The notes under the pieces were generated by a model. It was given only the letters and a program-made list of their open reading frames with translations. It was not told the origin of the DNA and ran no database searches. A stretch of DNA of 64,000 bases from Schistocerca nitens (Eukaryota > Arthropoda > Insecta > Orthoptera > Acrididae), in contig NC_064622.1 of assembly GCF_023898315.1 (NCBI RefSeq), positions 172,070,178-172,134,177 of the forward strand. The letters run 5' to 3'. The position numbers and the translations under genes were made by a program. Positions 30,929 to 41,196 of the stretch are shown here, piece by piece. Within the stretch, counting starts at the first letter, position 1. Each line of letters opens with the position of its first letter.

Positions 30929-32350
30929 CACTCCTGGAAATTGAAATAAGAACACCGTGAATTCATTGTCCCAGGAAGGGGAAACTTTATTGACACATTC
31001 CTGGGGTCAGATACATCACATGAGCACACTGACAGAACCACAGGCACATAGACACAGGCAACAGAGCATGCACAATGTCGCCACTAGTACAGTGTATATC
31101 CACCTTTCACAGTAATGCAGGCTGCTATTCTCCCATGGAGACGGTCGTAGAGATGCTGGATGTAGTCCTGTGGAACGGCTTGCCATGCCATTTCCACCTG
31201 GCGCCTCAGTTGGATCAGCGTTCGTGCTGGACGTGCAGACCGCGTGAGACGACGCTCCATCCAGTCCCAAACATGCTCAATGGGGGACAGATCCGGAGAT
31301 CTTACTGGCCAGGGTAGTTGACTTATACCTTCTAGAGCACGTTGGGTGGCACGGGATACATGCGGACGTGCATTGTCCTGTTGGAACAGCAAGTTCCCTT
31401 GCCGGTCTAGGAATGGTAGAACGATGGGTTCGATGACGGTTTGGATGTACCGTGCACTATTCAGTGTCCCCTCGACGATCACCAGTGGTGTACGGCCAGT
31501 GTAGGAGATCGCTCCCCACACCATGATGCCTGGTGTTGGCCCTGTGTGCCTCGGTCGTATGCAGTCCTGATTGTGGCGCTCACCTGCACGGCGCCAAACA
31601 CGCATACGACCATCATTGGCACCAAGGCAGAAGCGACTCTCATCGCTGAAGACGACACGTCTCCATTCGTCCCTCCATTCACGCCTGTCGCGACACCACT
31701 GGAGGCGGGCTGCACGATGTTGGGGCGTGAGCGGAAGACGGCCTAACGGTGTGCGGGACCGTAGCCCAGCTTCATGGAGACGGTTGCGAATGGTCCTCGC
31801 CGATACCCCAGGAGCAACAGTGTCCCTAATTTGCTGGGAAGTGGCGGTACGGTCCCCTACGGCACTGCGTAGGATCCTACGGTCTTGACGTGCATCCGTG
31901 CGTCGCTGCGGTCCGGTCCCAGGTCGACGGGCACGTGCACCTTCCGCCGACCACTGACGACAACATCGATGTACTGTGGAGACCTCACGCCCCACGTGTT
32001 GAGCAATTCGGCGGTACGTCCACCCGGCCTCCCGCATGCCCACTATACGCCCTCGCTCAAAGTCCGTCAACTGCACATACGGTTCACGTCCACGCTGTCG
32101 CGGCATGCTACCAGTGTTAAAGACTGCGATGGAGCTCCGTATGCCACGACAAACTGGCTGACACTGACGGCGGCGGTGCACAAATGCTGCGCAGCTAGCG
32201 CCATTCGACGGCCAACACCGCGGTTCCTGGTGTGTCCGCTGTGCCGTGCGTGTAATCATTGCTTGTACAGCCCTCTCGCAGTGTCCGGAGCAAGTATGGT
32301 GGGTCTGACACACCGGTGTCAATGTGTTCTTTTTTCCATTTCCAGAAGTG
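30929..32350 (-). mobile_element. Full-length Tc1-like DNA transposon (1,422 bp)
   Basis: Termini CACTCCTGGAAATTGAAATA (30929) and its partner on the right (reverse complement CACTTCTGGAAATGGAAAAA) form inverted repeats of about 27 bp with four mismatches. TA flanks both ends (30927-30928, 32351-32352). It encodes one intact transposase, so this copy could be autonomous if expressed. The 1-959 copy belongs to the same family. Confidence 0.95.
31084..32106 (-). CDS. Tc1-like transposase, complete, 340 residues
   Basis: The chosen start is the MPRQRGREPYVQL methionine at 32106. The same frame is open up to 32361, but that upstream part is terminal repeat and untranslated sequence. Residues 10-55 form the paired-type helix-turn-helix that binds the terminal repeats (LTDFERGRIVGMREAGWTYR), followed by a second helical domain with TSQQIRDTVAPG. 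The DDE catalytic domain has VVFSDESRF, NLLFQQDNARPH and SPIEHVWDW. I count 32 residues between the second Asp and the Glu, fewer than the 34 of classical Tc1. No stops or shifts. Length is typical for Tc1-like enzymes. It cuts and pastes the element at TA sites in the nucleus. Confidence 0.93.
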   Translation of the reverse strand: MPRQRGREPYVQLTDFERGRIVGMREAGWTYRRIAQHVGREVSTVHRCCRQWSAEGARARRPGTGPQRRTDARQDRRILRSAVGDRTATSQQIRDTVAPGVSARTIRNRLHEAGLRSRTPLGRLPLTPQHRAARLQWCRDRREWRDEWRRVVFSDESRFCLGANDGRMRVWRRAGERHNQDCIRPRHTGPTPGIMVWGAISYTGRTPLVIVEGTLNSARYIQTVIEPIVLPFLDRQGNLLFQQDNARPHVSRATQRALEGISQLPWPVRSPDLSPIEHVWDWMERRLTRSARPARTLIQLRRQVEMAWQAVPQDYIQHLYDRLHGRIAACITVKGGYTLY

Positions 32351-32352
32351 TA

Positions 32353-32979
32353 GCTTAGCAAGTGACTTCTGCTGGCTTGGTATGTATTTATTTCTTGTTG
32401 TATTAAAAGTAAAATCAGTTTCTCATTTGCTTAAAGGAAATACAATTCAAACTTTCAATAATCAAAAGTAAATTGCTTGCCATTTTTCTAAATTTGGCAT
32501 TACGTTACGCTCAGGTTACTGAAAGTCACGTAACAAAGTTTAAGTTACAGCCAGTCATTTATTTAACCAGCAACTTCATTTAACTTTACTTTCAAAATTT
32601 AATATTTCAGAATATGTAATTGCAAACTCAATGCTTTCTGATTCTTAGATTAGATTAGAAACCATTCCTACGTACTTTTCAGACCATTCAAATGTCTTAA
32701 ATTTCATAAATCTAACAAGACAGCGAGTTCGCCTATTTAAGATTCAATGGAATTTTAACATTTCCTTGTTAGTAAATCATGATTTAGAGGACCTGATTAA
32801 AGAAGCTATGGGCGATATGCCTTCGTGCCCGTAGTAGATATGCCACTGCTATCTACTGCTGGTTTAAAATGGAGAAGCAAAAGTTGAGGAAAGTTCTTAT
32901 TCAATAGTGTCCAGAGCGCAAGAGAAATTAAATGCACTGTAGAATATTACTATTCCGTTTTGAGAGATGTGTATGATTA
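32353..32979. other. AT-rich unclassified sequence
   Basis: No coding frame. It may include 5' parts of the LINE that follows, but no motif supports that. Confidence 0.35.
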
Positions 32980-34867
32980 GGTTTCTGCGGGTTCCTCACT
33001 CTGGATAGTAGACATCAAAAAAGTCAAAGCCAAGTTACTTAATAACAAGAGAAATCAAATGGAAGTATTGAAAATAAAATCAAAGGCAAATTCGGTGTCA
33101 GAAGACGCAATTACTTCCCTGTATCATTTAGTGAAGCATACGAAAAACGGAAGAAGGACTTTTATTGATGAAATTCGTACAAAAAACGATAAGATTCTCA
33201 AAATCCGTCAGGATATCATGGACGAGATTTATCGCTATTATTGCGAGCTATATTCCGTAAATCAAAGTAGTGACGCATACTTGGAAGAATTCCTTCGGGA
33301 AGATGACAACGAAAATTTTGTCGAGGTTGTCAGTGAAGAGGACGTGTATGAGACTCTGTACGAAAAAAAAATGTTTAAATATGTGTGAAATTTTATAGGA
33401 TTATCTGCGAAGGTCATCAGTCCCTAAGCTTACACACTACTTAACCTAAATTATCCTAAGGACAAACACACACACCCATGCCCGAGGGAGGACTCGAACC
33501 TCCGCCGGGAGAGATTCTGTACGCCTCACCACCAAAAAAAATCCCCAGGACCGGATGGTCTGCCAGCAGGGTTCTACATCCCTTACTGGCCAATAGTGCG
33601 TGCGAAAATCACGGACATTTTAAATGAGGTTATTCAGGGTAAAATGATTTCGGCTGAGTTTAAGGAGAGTAAAATTGTTCTTGGGCCAAAAAATAACGCA
33701 AACAAAGATTTAAATAATTGTTGTAAAATTTCACCGGTGAATTCTGATTATAAATTAACAGCTAGAATAGTATACAAGGAAATTTGATGCCGTACAGATA
33801 AAATTATTAGTAATCATCAGAACTGCTCGCAAGGCAGACCCATTTTTCAAAATCTAGCAGGATTCAGATATATCATTGCAAAAACTTCTGTAACAAACAC
33901 TTCTGTAACAAACATAAAGTGTGCTTAAATTTTTTTTAGATTTTTTATAAAGCCTTCGATGTAGTAAATCATCAATATCTTCTATAGACATTGAAGAAAA
34001 TAGGTTTCAATGATAAGGTCATAAAGAACATAGCAACTCTAGTAAATGTAAAAATAGCGGTGAATTGTCAACATCCAAGCTGATACAAATAAAACGAAGT
34101 GTTCCTCAAGGAGGTCCTCTGTCAATTTCGCTCTTCGCCATTTCACTGGAACCTTTCCTCCGACATGTCCTTGCTACATTAAAAGGCTTTACATTATCAG
34201 GAAATGAAACAGTTATAAGAGCCTACGCTGATGATATAGGGGTCATTATAAGGAATAATGAAGAGATAACCATGGTAGCAACAGTGACTGATACGTACTG
34301 CAGACCATCTGGAGCCAACACAAAGGGAAAAATTAGATGTTAAATCTCAGGTGTTTTGATAATACAACGTCGAGGGGGCGAAATTAGTTCGACAATTAAA
34401 ACACTTGGGATCACCCTGACAGCATGCCCCATGAAAACGACAGCTTTAAAGTGGAAAGTTGCAGCAGAGAAACTGCAAGGAACCATTATAGAGAATTTAA
34501 CTCGAAATCATAACCAAGTTCAAAGAACAAAGTATATCAACTCATGCATCCTTGCTAAACCTTATTTTACTGCCCAGCTGTTTCCAATACCGAGAATGGT
34601 AGTGAAGAGAACCATGTCCAAAATGACAAACTTTTCGTGGAAAGGTGAAGTGTTCAGAGTATCTGCTTTATAGCAGCTACTTTAGATCCTAAAAGTGGTG
34701 GACTAGGATTGATTGATATAACGGATAAAGCCTCTGTACTTTTTATCAAAAGGCAAGTTAATTTAATAAGATACTCGCGAGAAAGCATAACGTCAACTTT
34801 TCGAGATAATTAAACCTCAAAGCCTGCTTTCACCGACTGACGTGCAGAATATCAACAGTCGTTTACA
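32980..34867 (+). pseudogene. L1/Tx1-like LINE reverse transcriptase relic, 5' part
   Basis: Broken plus-strand frames read, in order: a pre-RT region (33059-33388), KSPGPDGLPAGFYIPYWPIV (33543-33600), a fingers block with LNNCCKISPVNSDYKLTARI, the palm motif RSVPQGGPLSISLFAISLEP (34094-34153), the catalytic RAYADDIGVII (34217-34249), and a thumb/connection region with TKYINSCILAKPYFTAQLFP. Stops and frameshifts occur throughout, and a family B SINE interrupts it near 33383. It continues after the Bel/Pao insertion at 40573. The clade call rests on motif style. Confidence 0.78.
33383..33516 (-). mobile_element. tRNA-derived SINE, family B (copy 2), partial
   Basis: Minus copy with the body GAAGGTCATCAGTCCCTAAG and the complemented B box GGACTCGAACCTCCG. 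Inserted in the LINE just before its PGPDG block. Much of the tRNA head is missing and no target duplication is clear. Confidence 0.75.
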
Positions 34868-34872
34868 GCATG

Positions 34873-35021
34873 TGTCACGAATCACAGTAGAGCATCGATT
34901 AGCAGTCCAACAACACTTTATTTCATAGTCACAGAACATACAATATAACAAGTCAAAGATACGCTGTCCTAAGAGTAAACAAACAGTCTCTCACTTGCCC
35001 GAAGTACATCACTCTGTGACA
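34873..35021 (-). repeat. Bel/Pao 3' LTR, 149 bp
   Basis: Plus strand starts TGTCACGAATC and ends CTCTGTGACA. In the sense orientation it carries ATGAAATAAAGTG, a polyadenylation signal (34916-34921 region). Borders target GCATG on the left. Confidence 0.85.
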
Positions 35022-35794
35022 TCCTCCCCACCCTGGTCGACCTCCAAAGGTACGGCCAGCTGCACGGGATGACTAATGATGTGACCTTCTGGTGTCCGCA
35101 GTATTATCGTCCTTACCCTGCCGTCTCTCCCTGGTAGTACCTTTTCTATCCTGGCCTTCTTCCACATATGTCGCGGACGAAGGGCCTCTTGGATCAGCAC
35201 GATGTCGCCAGGGCGAAAGGGGACTCGTCCCTATGGGCGTTTAACTTCATGGTAGTTCCGGAGCTCCAATAGGTATTCTTTAACCCAACGGTTCCAAAAA
35301 CTGTCACATAGTTGCTGTCTCGGTCGGAATACCCTTGTTAAATTCGTGTTCGCTGAAGGCTCTGGTCCCGTCGGAACAGTCGTAAGATTTTCTCCCGTCA
35401 AAAAATGGGAAGGTATGAGTGCATCACAATCATCTCCTGGTGTGATGGGCCTGGAGTTCACCACGGCTTCACTACTGATCGAGGTGGTGTTCAGTTGTTC
35501 CACAATGAGCTTTGCGAGTCCCAATACCTTCCGTAGGCAACGCTTTATAGTGCCCACCATTCTTTCCCACCATCCTCCCCACCAAGCCGCCCGGGAGACA
35601 ATGAATTTCCAAGTAATACAGTGGTGGGTGAGGAACTGATAAGTTTTTGTGGTAGTTAATGCCTTCCAAAGTTGGGCTAGTTCCATATTCGTGGCGTGGA
35701 ATGTTCTCGCATTATCTGTATATATCGTGTGGGGTAGCCCGCGTCTTCCGGCGAATCGCTGAAGTGCCATAAGAAACTTGTCCATTGACAAGTA
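35022..35794 (-). pseudogene. Bel/Pao integrase catalytic core and C-terminal domain
   Basis: The minus strand reads LSMDKFLMALQRFAGRRGLP, IYTDNARTFH with the second catalytic Asp, WWGGWWERMVGTIKRCLRKV with the catalytic Glu, then SRPITPGDDCDALIPSHFL and FWNRWVKEYL. After a stop near 35230 it resumes with a C-terminal domain (VLIQEALRPRHMWKKARIEK) up to the LTR. The insertion of the deleted mariner at 35795 separates this part from the integrase N-terminus. Confidence 0.85.
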
Positions 35795-36457
35795 CGAGGG
35801 CTATTCCGAAAGTAAGGTCCGATCGGTCACGAAATGGAAACGACTATGAAAATCCGATAAAGCTTTGCACAGATGTGTTGGGTAGTGTCTCTAGTATAAC
35901 CCCAGTTAGCATCACGTCGCTCTTCTCATTTCTGAGCTCGCAGTGAGTGCGTAAAGATGTCTAGAAAATAGTGTCTGCCGCCAAGTACGGGGGCCTGGTG
36001 AGAAATTTCCCCTGAAGCTATGCAGCTAACATTACATAACTGTCGTGCTGTTTCGTCTTCAAGACAATTCTCAGCCGCATTCTGCAGGGGCAATGAAGAT
36101 GCTCCTGCATCGTTTTCAAATGGAAATGTGAGATTACCCACAATACAGCCCGTAATTGTCTCCCTCTGAGTTTCAGCTCAGGTCACATGAACCGCTGGTT
36201 ATGAAGACAACATTTCGGCACAAGACAACGAGCCGTAGGCCAGCGTAGAGAATTGGCGGAGAGCACTGGCGGCTGCCTTCTATAGCGAGGGTATGGGAAA
36301 GTTGGTACAACGCTACGATACACGTCTAAGTCGGGTCGGCGACTATGGAGATAAGTAGCTGCAAGGTGTATCTAACTGTTGCAAATAAAACATTTTTGAT
36401 TTTTACCGTGGTTTCCATTTCGCGACCTATCGGACCTTACTTTCGGAATAGCCCTCG
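35795..36457 (+). mobile_element. Internally deleted mariner transposon (663 bp)
   Basis: Terminal inverted repeats of about 47 bp with roughly two mismatches: CGAGGGCTATTCCGAAAGTA at the left, its reverse complement at the right. TA at 35793-35794 and 36458-36459. The interior keeps the C-terminal coding end AAFYSEGMGKLVQRYDTRL and stop near 36357 and an AATAAA, but no catalytic core, so it needs transposase in trans. It was inserted within the Bel/Pao integrase. Confidence 0.92.
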
Positions 36458-36885
36458 TATGTACAGAGTTCGAGCTGTACAGCTCGTGTGGTAGCACTTG
36501 TGAAAAGAGTGATATATGACTTGTGCGTTTCCTTCCCCACTTTGATGAATAGTGGGCCAGCAAAGTCTATTCCGGTTACAGCAAATGGTTTGGCAGGCGA
36601 AACTCGTTCAGGTGGCAGCGGTGCTTCGATCTGTTGCCCCCGTGGATTCTTCAAGATCTTGTATGCGAGGCATGAGTGTAGGATTCTTTTGATGGCCTGA
36701 CGAGCTCTAAGGATCAAAAATTCGGTTCGCAGTTCGGGTAGTTCAGAACGAACGCCAAAGTGATGGAGGCGGATATGTGTCTCTCGAATACCCAATTGTG
36801 TGAAGTGGTGGGAACCGTCAAGGAGTACAGGATGTTTTTGTACCCTATTTAGGCTAGTGCACTGCAGTCGACCTCCTAGACGCAT
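36458..36885 (-). pseudogene. Bel/Pao integrase N-terminal part
   Basis: Reads LGGRLQCTSL, a zinc-binding-type stretch with THIRLHHFGV and HSCLAYKILKN (the second Cys of the usual pair is not seen), PPERVSPAKPF, and GIDFAGPLFIK with the first catalytic Asp, ending TRAVQLELC at the mariner boundary. Frame open across this interval. Confidence 0.85.
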
Positions 36886-36921
36886 CAGTCCTTCTACGAA
36901 AGGACTGTATCGTGCGATTTT

Positions 36922-37581
36922 TCACTCTCTTGGCAGTGGTAAGTTATTCTGAAGTGCTTTTAATTCGCTGGGGAAGGAATCTCTCTGTACCACTCGAATC
37001 CAATACATTTTTGCAGCTGATAATTCGGTGGCTGTAAGTTCCCCTGAAGATTTATTCTCCTGAAGAGTGTTGTGTAGGAAGCGGAGAGTCCATGCTGTGA
37101 TACGAATGAGCTTCCAGTATGAGCTGAATTTAAATAAGTTCAGAAGGCTGGTTGGCGTAGATATCGACAAGACTTCGCTCTGGGTTTTCTTCCTCTTGTG
37201 TTCGTGAGGAAGTCGTACCATCGTTGGAGTATCATTTGGCCAGCATTCAGGAGGGCGTGTAAGCCAAGGCGGTCCATGCCACCAAATATCCAGAGAATTC
37301 ATTTGGTAGCCGAGGAGTCCACGTGAGAGGTGGTCAGCAGGATTGTCTGGTCCTGAGCAGTGTTTCCATTGCGTGGGAGTCGTGTGTGTTTGTATCTCAG
37401 TTACACGATTACAAACGACGGTCTTCCATCTGTTAGGATCACAGCGAATCCAAGTTAATGTTATTGTAGAATCCGTCCACAATATCGCATGGGTCATTTT
37501 AAAGTCTGTTGCGCGGCAAAAGTAACACAATAGTCTGGTCCCAACTACTGCCGCTAAAAGTTGGAGTCGACGCAATGTCAC
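36922..37581 (-). pseudogene. Bel/Pao RNase H region
   Basis: Reads LRRLQLLAAVVGTRL, then AILWTDSTITLTWIRCDPNR (RNase H-type Asp with the Bel/Pao signature), ITEIQT-like VTEIQTHTTPTQWKH and GPDNPADHLSRGL, followed by the linker to integrase. The frame is open, but the joints on both sides are broken. Confidence 0.82.
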
Positions 37582-37681
37582 CTTCGTAATAGGAGCAAGT
37601 CTGTTCTTGCTACAGACTAAATAGGTTACGACGTCATCATCTAAGACAGTACGAATGTACGAAGCTGCTCCATATGCCTTT

Positions 37682-37884
37682 CAAAAAAATTGTTCAAATG
37701 GCTCTGAGCACTATGGGACTTAACATCTGTGGTCATCAGTCCCCTAGAACTTAGAACTACTTAAACCTAACTAACCTAAGAACATCACACACATCCATGC
37801 CCGAGGCAGGATTCGAACCTGCGACCGTAGCAGTCGCGCGATTCCGGACTGAGCGCCTAGAACCGCTAGACCACCGCGGTCGGC
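37682..37884 (-). mobile_element. tRNA-derived SINE, family A (copy 10)
   Basis: Reverse copy inside the Bel/Pao polymerase, with the 12-bp duplication CCATATGCCTTT at 37670-37681 and 37885-37896. The left edge carries seven A residues before TTGTTCAAATGGCTC. Confidence 0.93.
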
Positions 37885-37896
37885 CCATATGCCTTT

Positions 37897-38647
37897 TCCG
37901 AGGCTTCACAGAATTAGTGCAGCTGAGAGTCTCTTCCATGAGCTGTAGCTATCCATCTAGGGACGCGTATATGTGACAATGAAGGTAAGCTAGATATCCA
38001 AGTGCGCCATCGTGCCCGTAAGTCCCAGGGCATAAGTTCTTCCCAGCCAATTCCTCGGCGCCATGTATCCTGGAATAGCAATTTCCCAACAAGAGAAAGA
38101 GGGGAAAACAGTCCGAGTGGGTCATAGAATTTAGCCGTTCATTGTAAAAGGTGGCTGGCTCTTCTGACGACCTTCTGATGATTTCGCTAGGATCGATATA
38201 GAAGTAGTCACCTGCGGTGTTCCAGTCTACGCCTAAGACTTGAGTCTGGATGTGGAGTTCTCGCCCTTCTGCCCTCCAGATAATTTCGAGTGGTTCACAG
38301 TTGGTAGCCCATTTTGATAAGGGGAGACTGATCAATTTCATTAAGGTTACAAGTTCATAGTATATAGTTATCACCAAATTATCACCTTCTACTGAGATCA
38401 CAAAGTCTTCCATGTATGCAGTCTTGTTTGTAAGTGGCGCTACGGTGGGAAATGCTGTCATACACTTGTCGGCAAGTTCTCTTAGTGTCGCAGAAAGTAA
38501 AAATGGGCTGCAGGTCAGGCCGAATGGGAGTCTGTTAAGATGGTATTCTGTTAGTTCGTCCTTCGTTTGAAGATTTCCTGTTTGATCCTAGCTAATTTTG
38601 AACCAGAAGAATCTGGTCAAGTCTTTGTCCATTTCGTTCAAGGTTAA
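37897..38647 (-). pseudogene. Bel/Pao reverse transcriptase, C-terminal part
   Basis: Continues from the preceding frame with LTLNEMDKDLTRFFWFKIS, then a stop, then LPFGLTCSPFLLSATLRELA and the catalytic box region TAYMEDFVISVEG, where the usual first Asp of YVDD reads Glu. Downstream reads VLGVDWNTAGDYFYID and further frameshifted pieces. Catalysis is unlikely. Confidence 0.82.
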
Positions 38648-40066
38648 TTAAAGGAAAGCTTGTGTGATGTCCGCGACGATAACCGTAGAATATAGCCTGA
38701 AACGCAGTAAAATTTCCAGAATCTCTGGTAATAGGTTCGGTCCTGCTTCTAATACCTCATTCAGAGAAGGTGCATTGTTTTCGTGAGATGAGGCGTCAAA
38801 GACTATTCTCCACGTAGTGGTTCCGTATTTCTCCTTCCTCACTGCATGATGAGAGAGATAAAAAAGCTCCTTTCCTGAGAGTGGGGTGGGAGCGACCTCT
38901 ACTTGCCCCTTCGTAATGTAGTCTAGCATAAGATCGAAATACATTTGCTGAAAGGTCTCATGACGTTGAAATCTTTCCCTAAGGTGCTTGAATCGTTTTT
39001 CCGCGATCGGTCTGTTGCTCGAAAGCACTGTATGTTGTCTTTTTGGAAGTGTAACCACTGCTCGATGATCCTTTATAGAGTAAGATGCTCTAAACTCTTG
39101 AAGAAGTCTCATATCCTTGTTGTTCACAGGTAGATCCTGATCGGCAGTAATCCCTATAGTTTCCAAGTCCCAAAAGCGTCTGAAATCATTGTCCGAGTGC
39201 AGAGGAGATCTGTCAGTCTGAGCAAAATTTACCACGGTTGCATGCACACAGGCTTGTGACTTGTTACCACTAAGTATCCAGCCAAACAGAGAAGGAACTA
39301 ACACTAAGGTTTCAGAGATGGGTATGGGCGAATTGTGCTTCACTATCTTCCAATAAAAATCGCCTCCTACAAGAATCTCCACGGGATGATCTTCTGTTGA
39401 ATCGATTTTCGGTTCTGCTATCGTAATCTTACGGGCATCTGGTAAACTCTTTATATGTTGTGAAACCGAAGGTTGGTGCGAAATAACATGAGTACTTTCG
39501 AAGGCAGTAAGTGGCACTGAAGAAATCTGCCAAAGCCCCTTCATATTAAACTGAACAAGCCTGCGGTGGCGTGGGGATGTAGGGTTTGATTCAAAGGAAC
39601 AGACGGTTAGTTCTTGTCGATCTACCGTTTGCAGTTTCAGTTCATCAATCAGAGATTTTGCTATGAAGCTGGACTGACTACCTGCATCCAGTAGACATCG
39701 CGTTGTCCTGCTCAATCCTGTAGATCCTGAGACGCATACTTGAGCTGTCTGAACGTACGTGTATCCGTAGGGAGCGACAGATACCTTTCCCATGGAAGTA
39801 ACGTAAGTCTGACCCGCAGGACTCCTAATATCCTTTCGTTCCTCACAAATGGACTTATGATGCAGTCTTTTACAGTCAACACACCGAGCCTTTTCTTTAC
39901 TTTTGCAATTTGACACTTTGTGGCCACGTTGAAGACAAAGAAAGCATCTCTTTGCTAGTTTCAATTTATCTATTCGATCATTAACGCGTACGATCTTACA
40001 GTCTTGCGCCCAATGACTGTAAGATTCGCAAAAGACGCAGAATGATTCCTTTACGCTGGTATTCAA
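38648..40066 (-). pseudogene. Bel/Pao zinc knuckles, protease and RT N-terminus (472 codons)
   Basis: The longest open piece of the polyprotein. Cys/His knuckles at its start (FCVFCESYSHWAQDC, RCFLCLQRGHKVSNC, ARCVDCKRLHHKSIC) are followed by the aspartic-protease-like motif CLLDAGSQSSFIAKSLI at about residues 125-145, then a linker, and the RT N-terminus with VEVAPTPLSGKELFYLSHHA, TWRIVFDASS and VIVADITQAFL, ending at a stop where the frame would normally continue. The Gag joint upstream is frameshifted. Confidence 0.87.
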
Positions 40067-40499
40067 TGAATGTTGAATTAAGTTCCTCTGGGGTGGACAG
40101 CTGAATTGTTTTTATGGCTTCGAGATAATCTAAGTGGGCTTGAATTATTCGATCCTTGTTGCCATAACGCGCTCGGAGAATCCTCTTTGTTTCTGCGTAC
40201 GTCTCGGCCGTCACCGCAATACCGTCCACCAAATGATTTGGTTCTCCCGAGAGATAGCCGCGAAGAAATATGTGTTTATTAATTGTAGTTACCGTCGGGT
40301 CGTTGTCAACCGACAGTTCAAACTGCTCCCAGAATCGTGCCGATGTCTCGAGATCGCCTGAAAATGGCTGAAGATTCATCGGCGGAAGTTTTACTGAAGC
40401 TGTGGGAACACTCGTTGTTACATATTGTACCAACGGATTGTCGGGAATCTTTATGTCTGCTACCGATTTCGCAAGCTGTTTCTCTATTTCGTGAGACTG
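39996..40499 (-). pseudogene. Bel/Pao Gag, internally deleted
   Basis: Reads LPPMNLQPFSGDLETSARFW, HIFLRGYLSGEPNHLVDGI and a YAETKRILRARYGNKDRII block, the typical Bel/Pao Gag domain. It then passes directly, out of frame, into the zinc-knuckle region, so the C-terminal part of Gag is missing. The leader between LTR and Gag is also nearly absent. Confidence 0.85.
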
Positions 40500-40567
40500 A
40501 CAAGATACACTGTCCTAAGAGTAAACAAACAGTCTCTCACGTGCCCGAAGTACATCACTTTGTGACA
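40500..40567 (-). repeat. Bel/Pao 5' LTR, truncated to 68 bp
   Basis: Matches the end of the LTR at 34873-35021 (ACTGTCCTAAGAGTAAACAA) up to GTGACA. Over half of the LTR and the leader are deleted. Right flank is the GCATG duplication. Confidence 0.85.
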
Positions 40568-40572
40568 GCATG

Positions 40573-41196
40573 TGAGGGTTTCCTATGTTGAGTTCAGTTA
40601 TGCAAGTGCCGAAATCAGACATTCACGACACTTAATACCAACAGCCATAATGCGGGAACGAAAGAAAAGCGAAGGAAGGAACAAAATAGAACGACAGTTT
40701 CCAAACATTGATTGGACTGAGATTTGGAAAAACATTAGTTCTAATGTGCTCACGTCTAATATAAAAACGTCATGTTACAAGACAGCTAACAAATGAAAGA
40801 CTATACGCAATCGGACTCTGTGAAACAATTTTATGTCAACAATGCCATATAGTTGACACAATAATTCATAGATACACTTGCAGCGGTCGCATGAATAGTT
40901 GGAAGTGGATCCGAGAGGAAATACCTCTGATTACAAGACCATCTCCTGAGAGTACATCGCTGTCATTGATACACAGGCCTGAAGCACGCTATTTCTCAGA
41001 GGCAAAAAATAACGCTTTGTACTGGTTGCTAGGAAATTTTGGTAATTACTTCATTAACAAACTAGGATCCTACAGCACCACAGAGTTCAAGGTACAAATG
41101 CTGTGTGAATACCGCTGGATTAAAAGGTATTGGAATCACGAGAAAAAGTTCGGTAATATGTTAAAAATTATATTTGAAAGAATGGACATTGGTTAA
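40573..41196 (+). pseudogene. L1/Tx1-like LINE C-terminal relic, 3' part
   Basis: Continues the LINE broken by Bel/Pao: DWTEIWKNISSNVLTSNIKT, then a Cys/His block LCQQCHIVDTIIHRYTCSGR (spanning 40825-40890) and a C-terminal tail to a TAA at 41194-41196. The CxxC...H...C arrangement is usual at the end of L1/Tx1-type polymerases. Frames are broken near 40797. Confidence 0.72.

Larger units (their letters stand above)
34873..40567 (-). mobile_element. Bel/Pao LTR retrotransposon, degraded, nested in a LINE
   Basis: A 149-bp LTR at 34873-35021 and a truncated second LTR at 40500-40567 share the terminal sequence ending GTGACA. The duplication GCATG flanks both outer edges (34868-34872, 40568-40572). 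Removing the element rejoins the LINE frame. The interior encodes, on the minus strand, Gag, zinc knuckles, aspartic protease, reverse transcriptase, RNase H, integrase and a C-terminal domain in Bel/Pao order. It is dead: deletions, stops and frameshifts, plus a mariner (35795-36457) and a SINE (37682-37884) inserted later. Confidence 0.92.
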
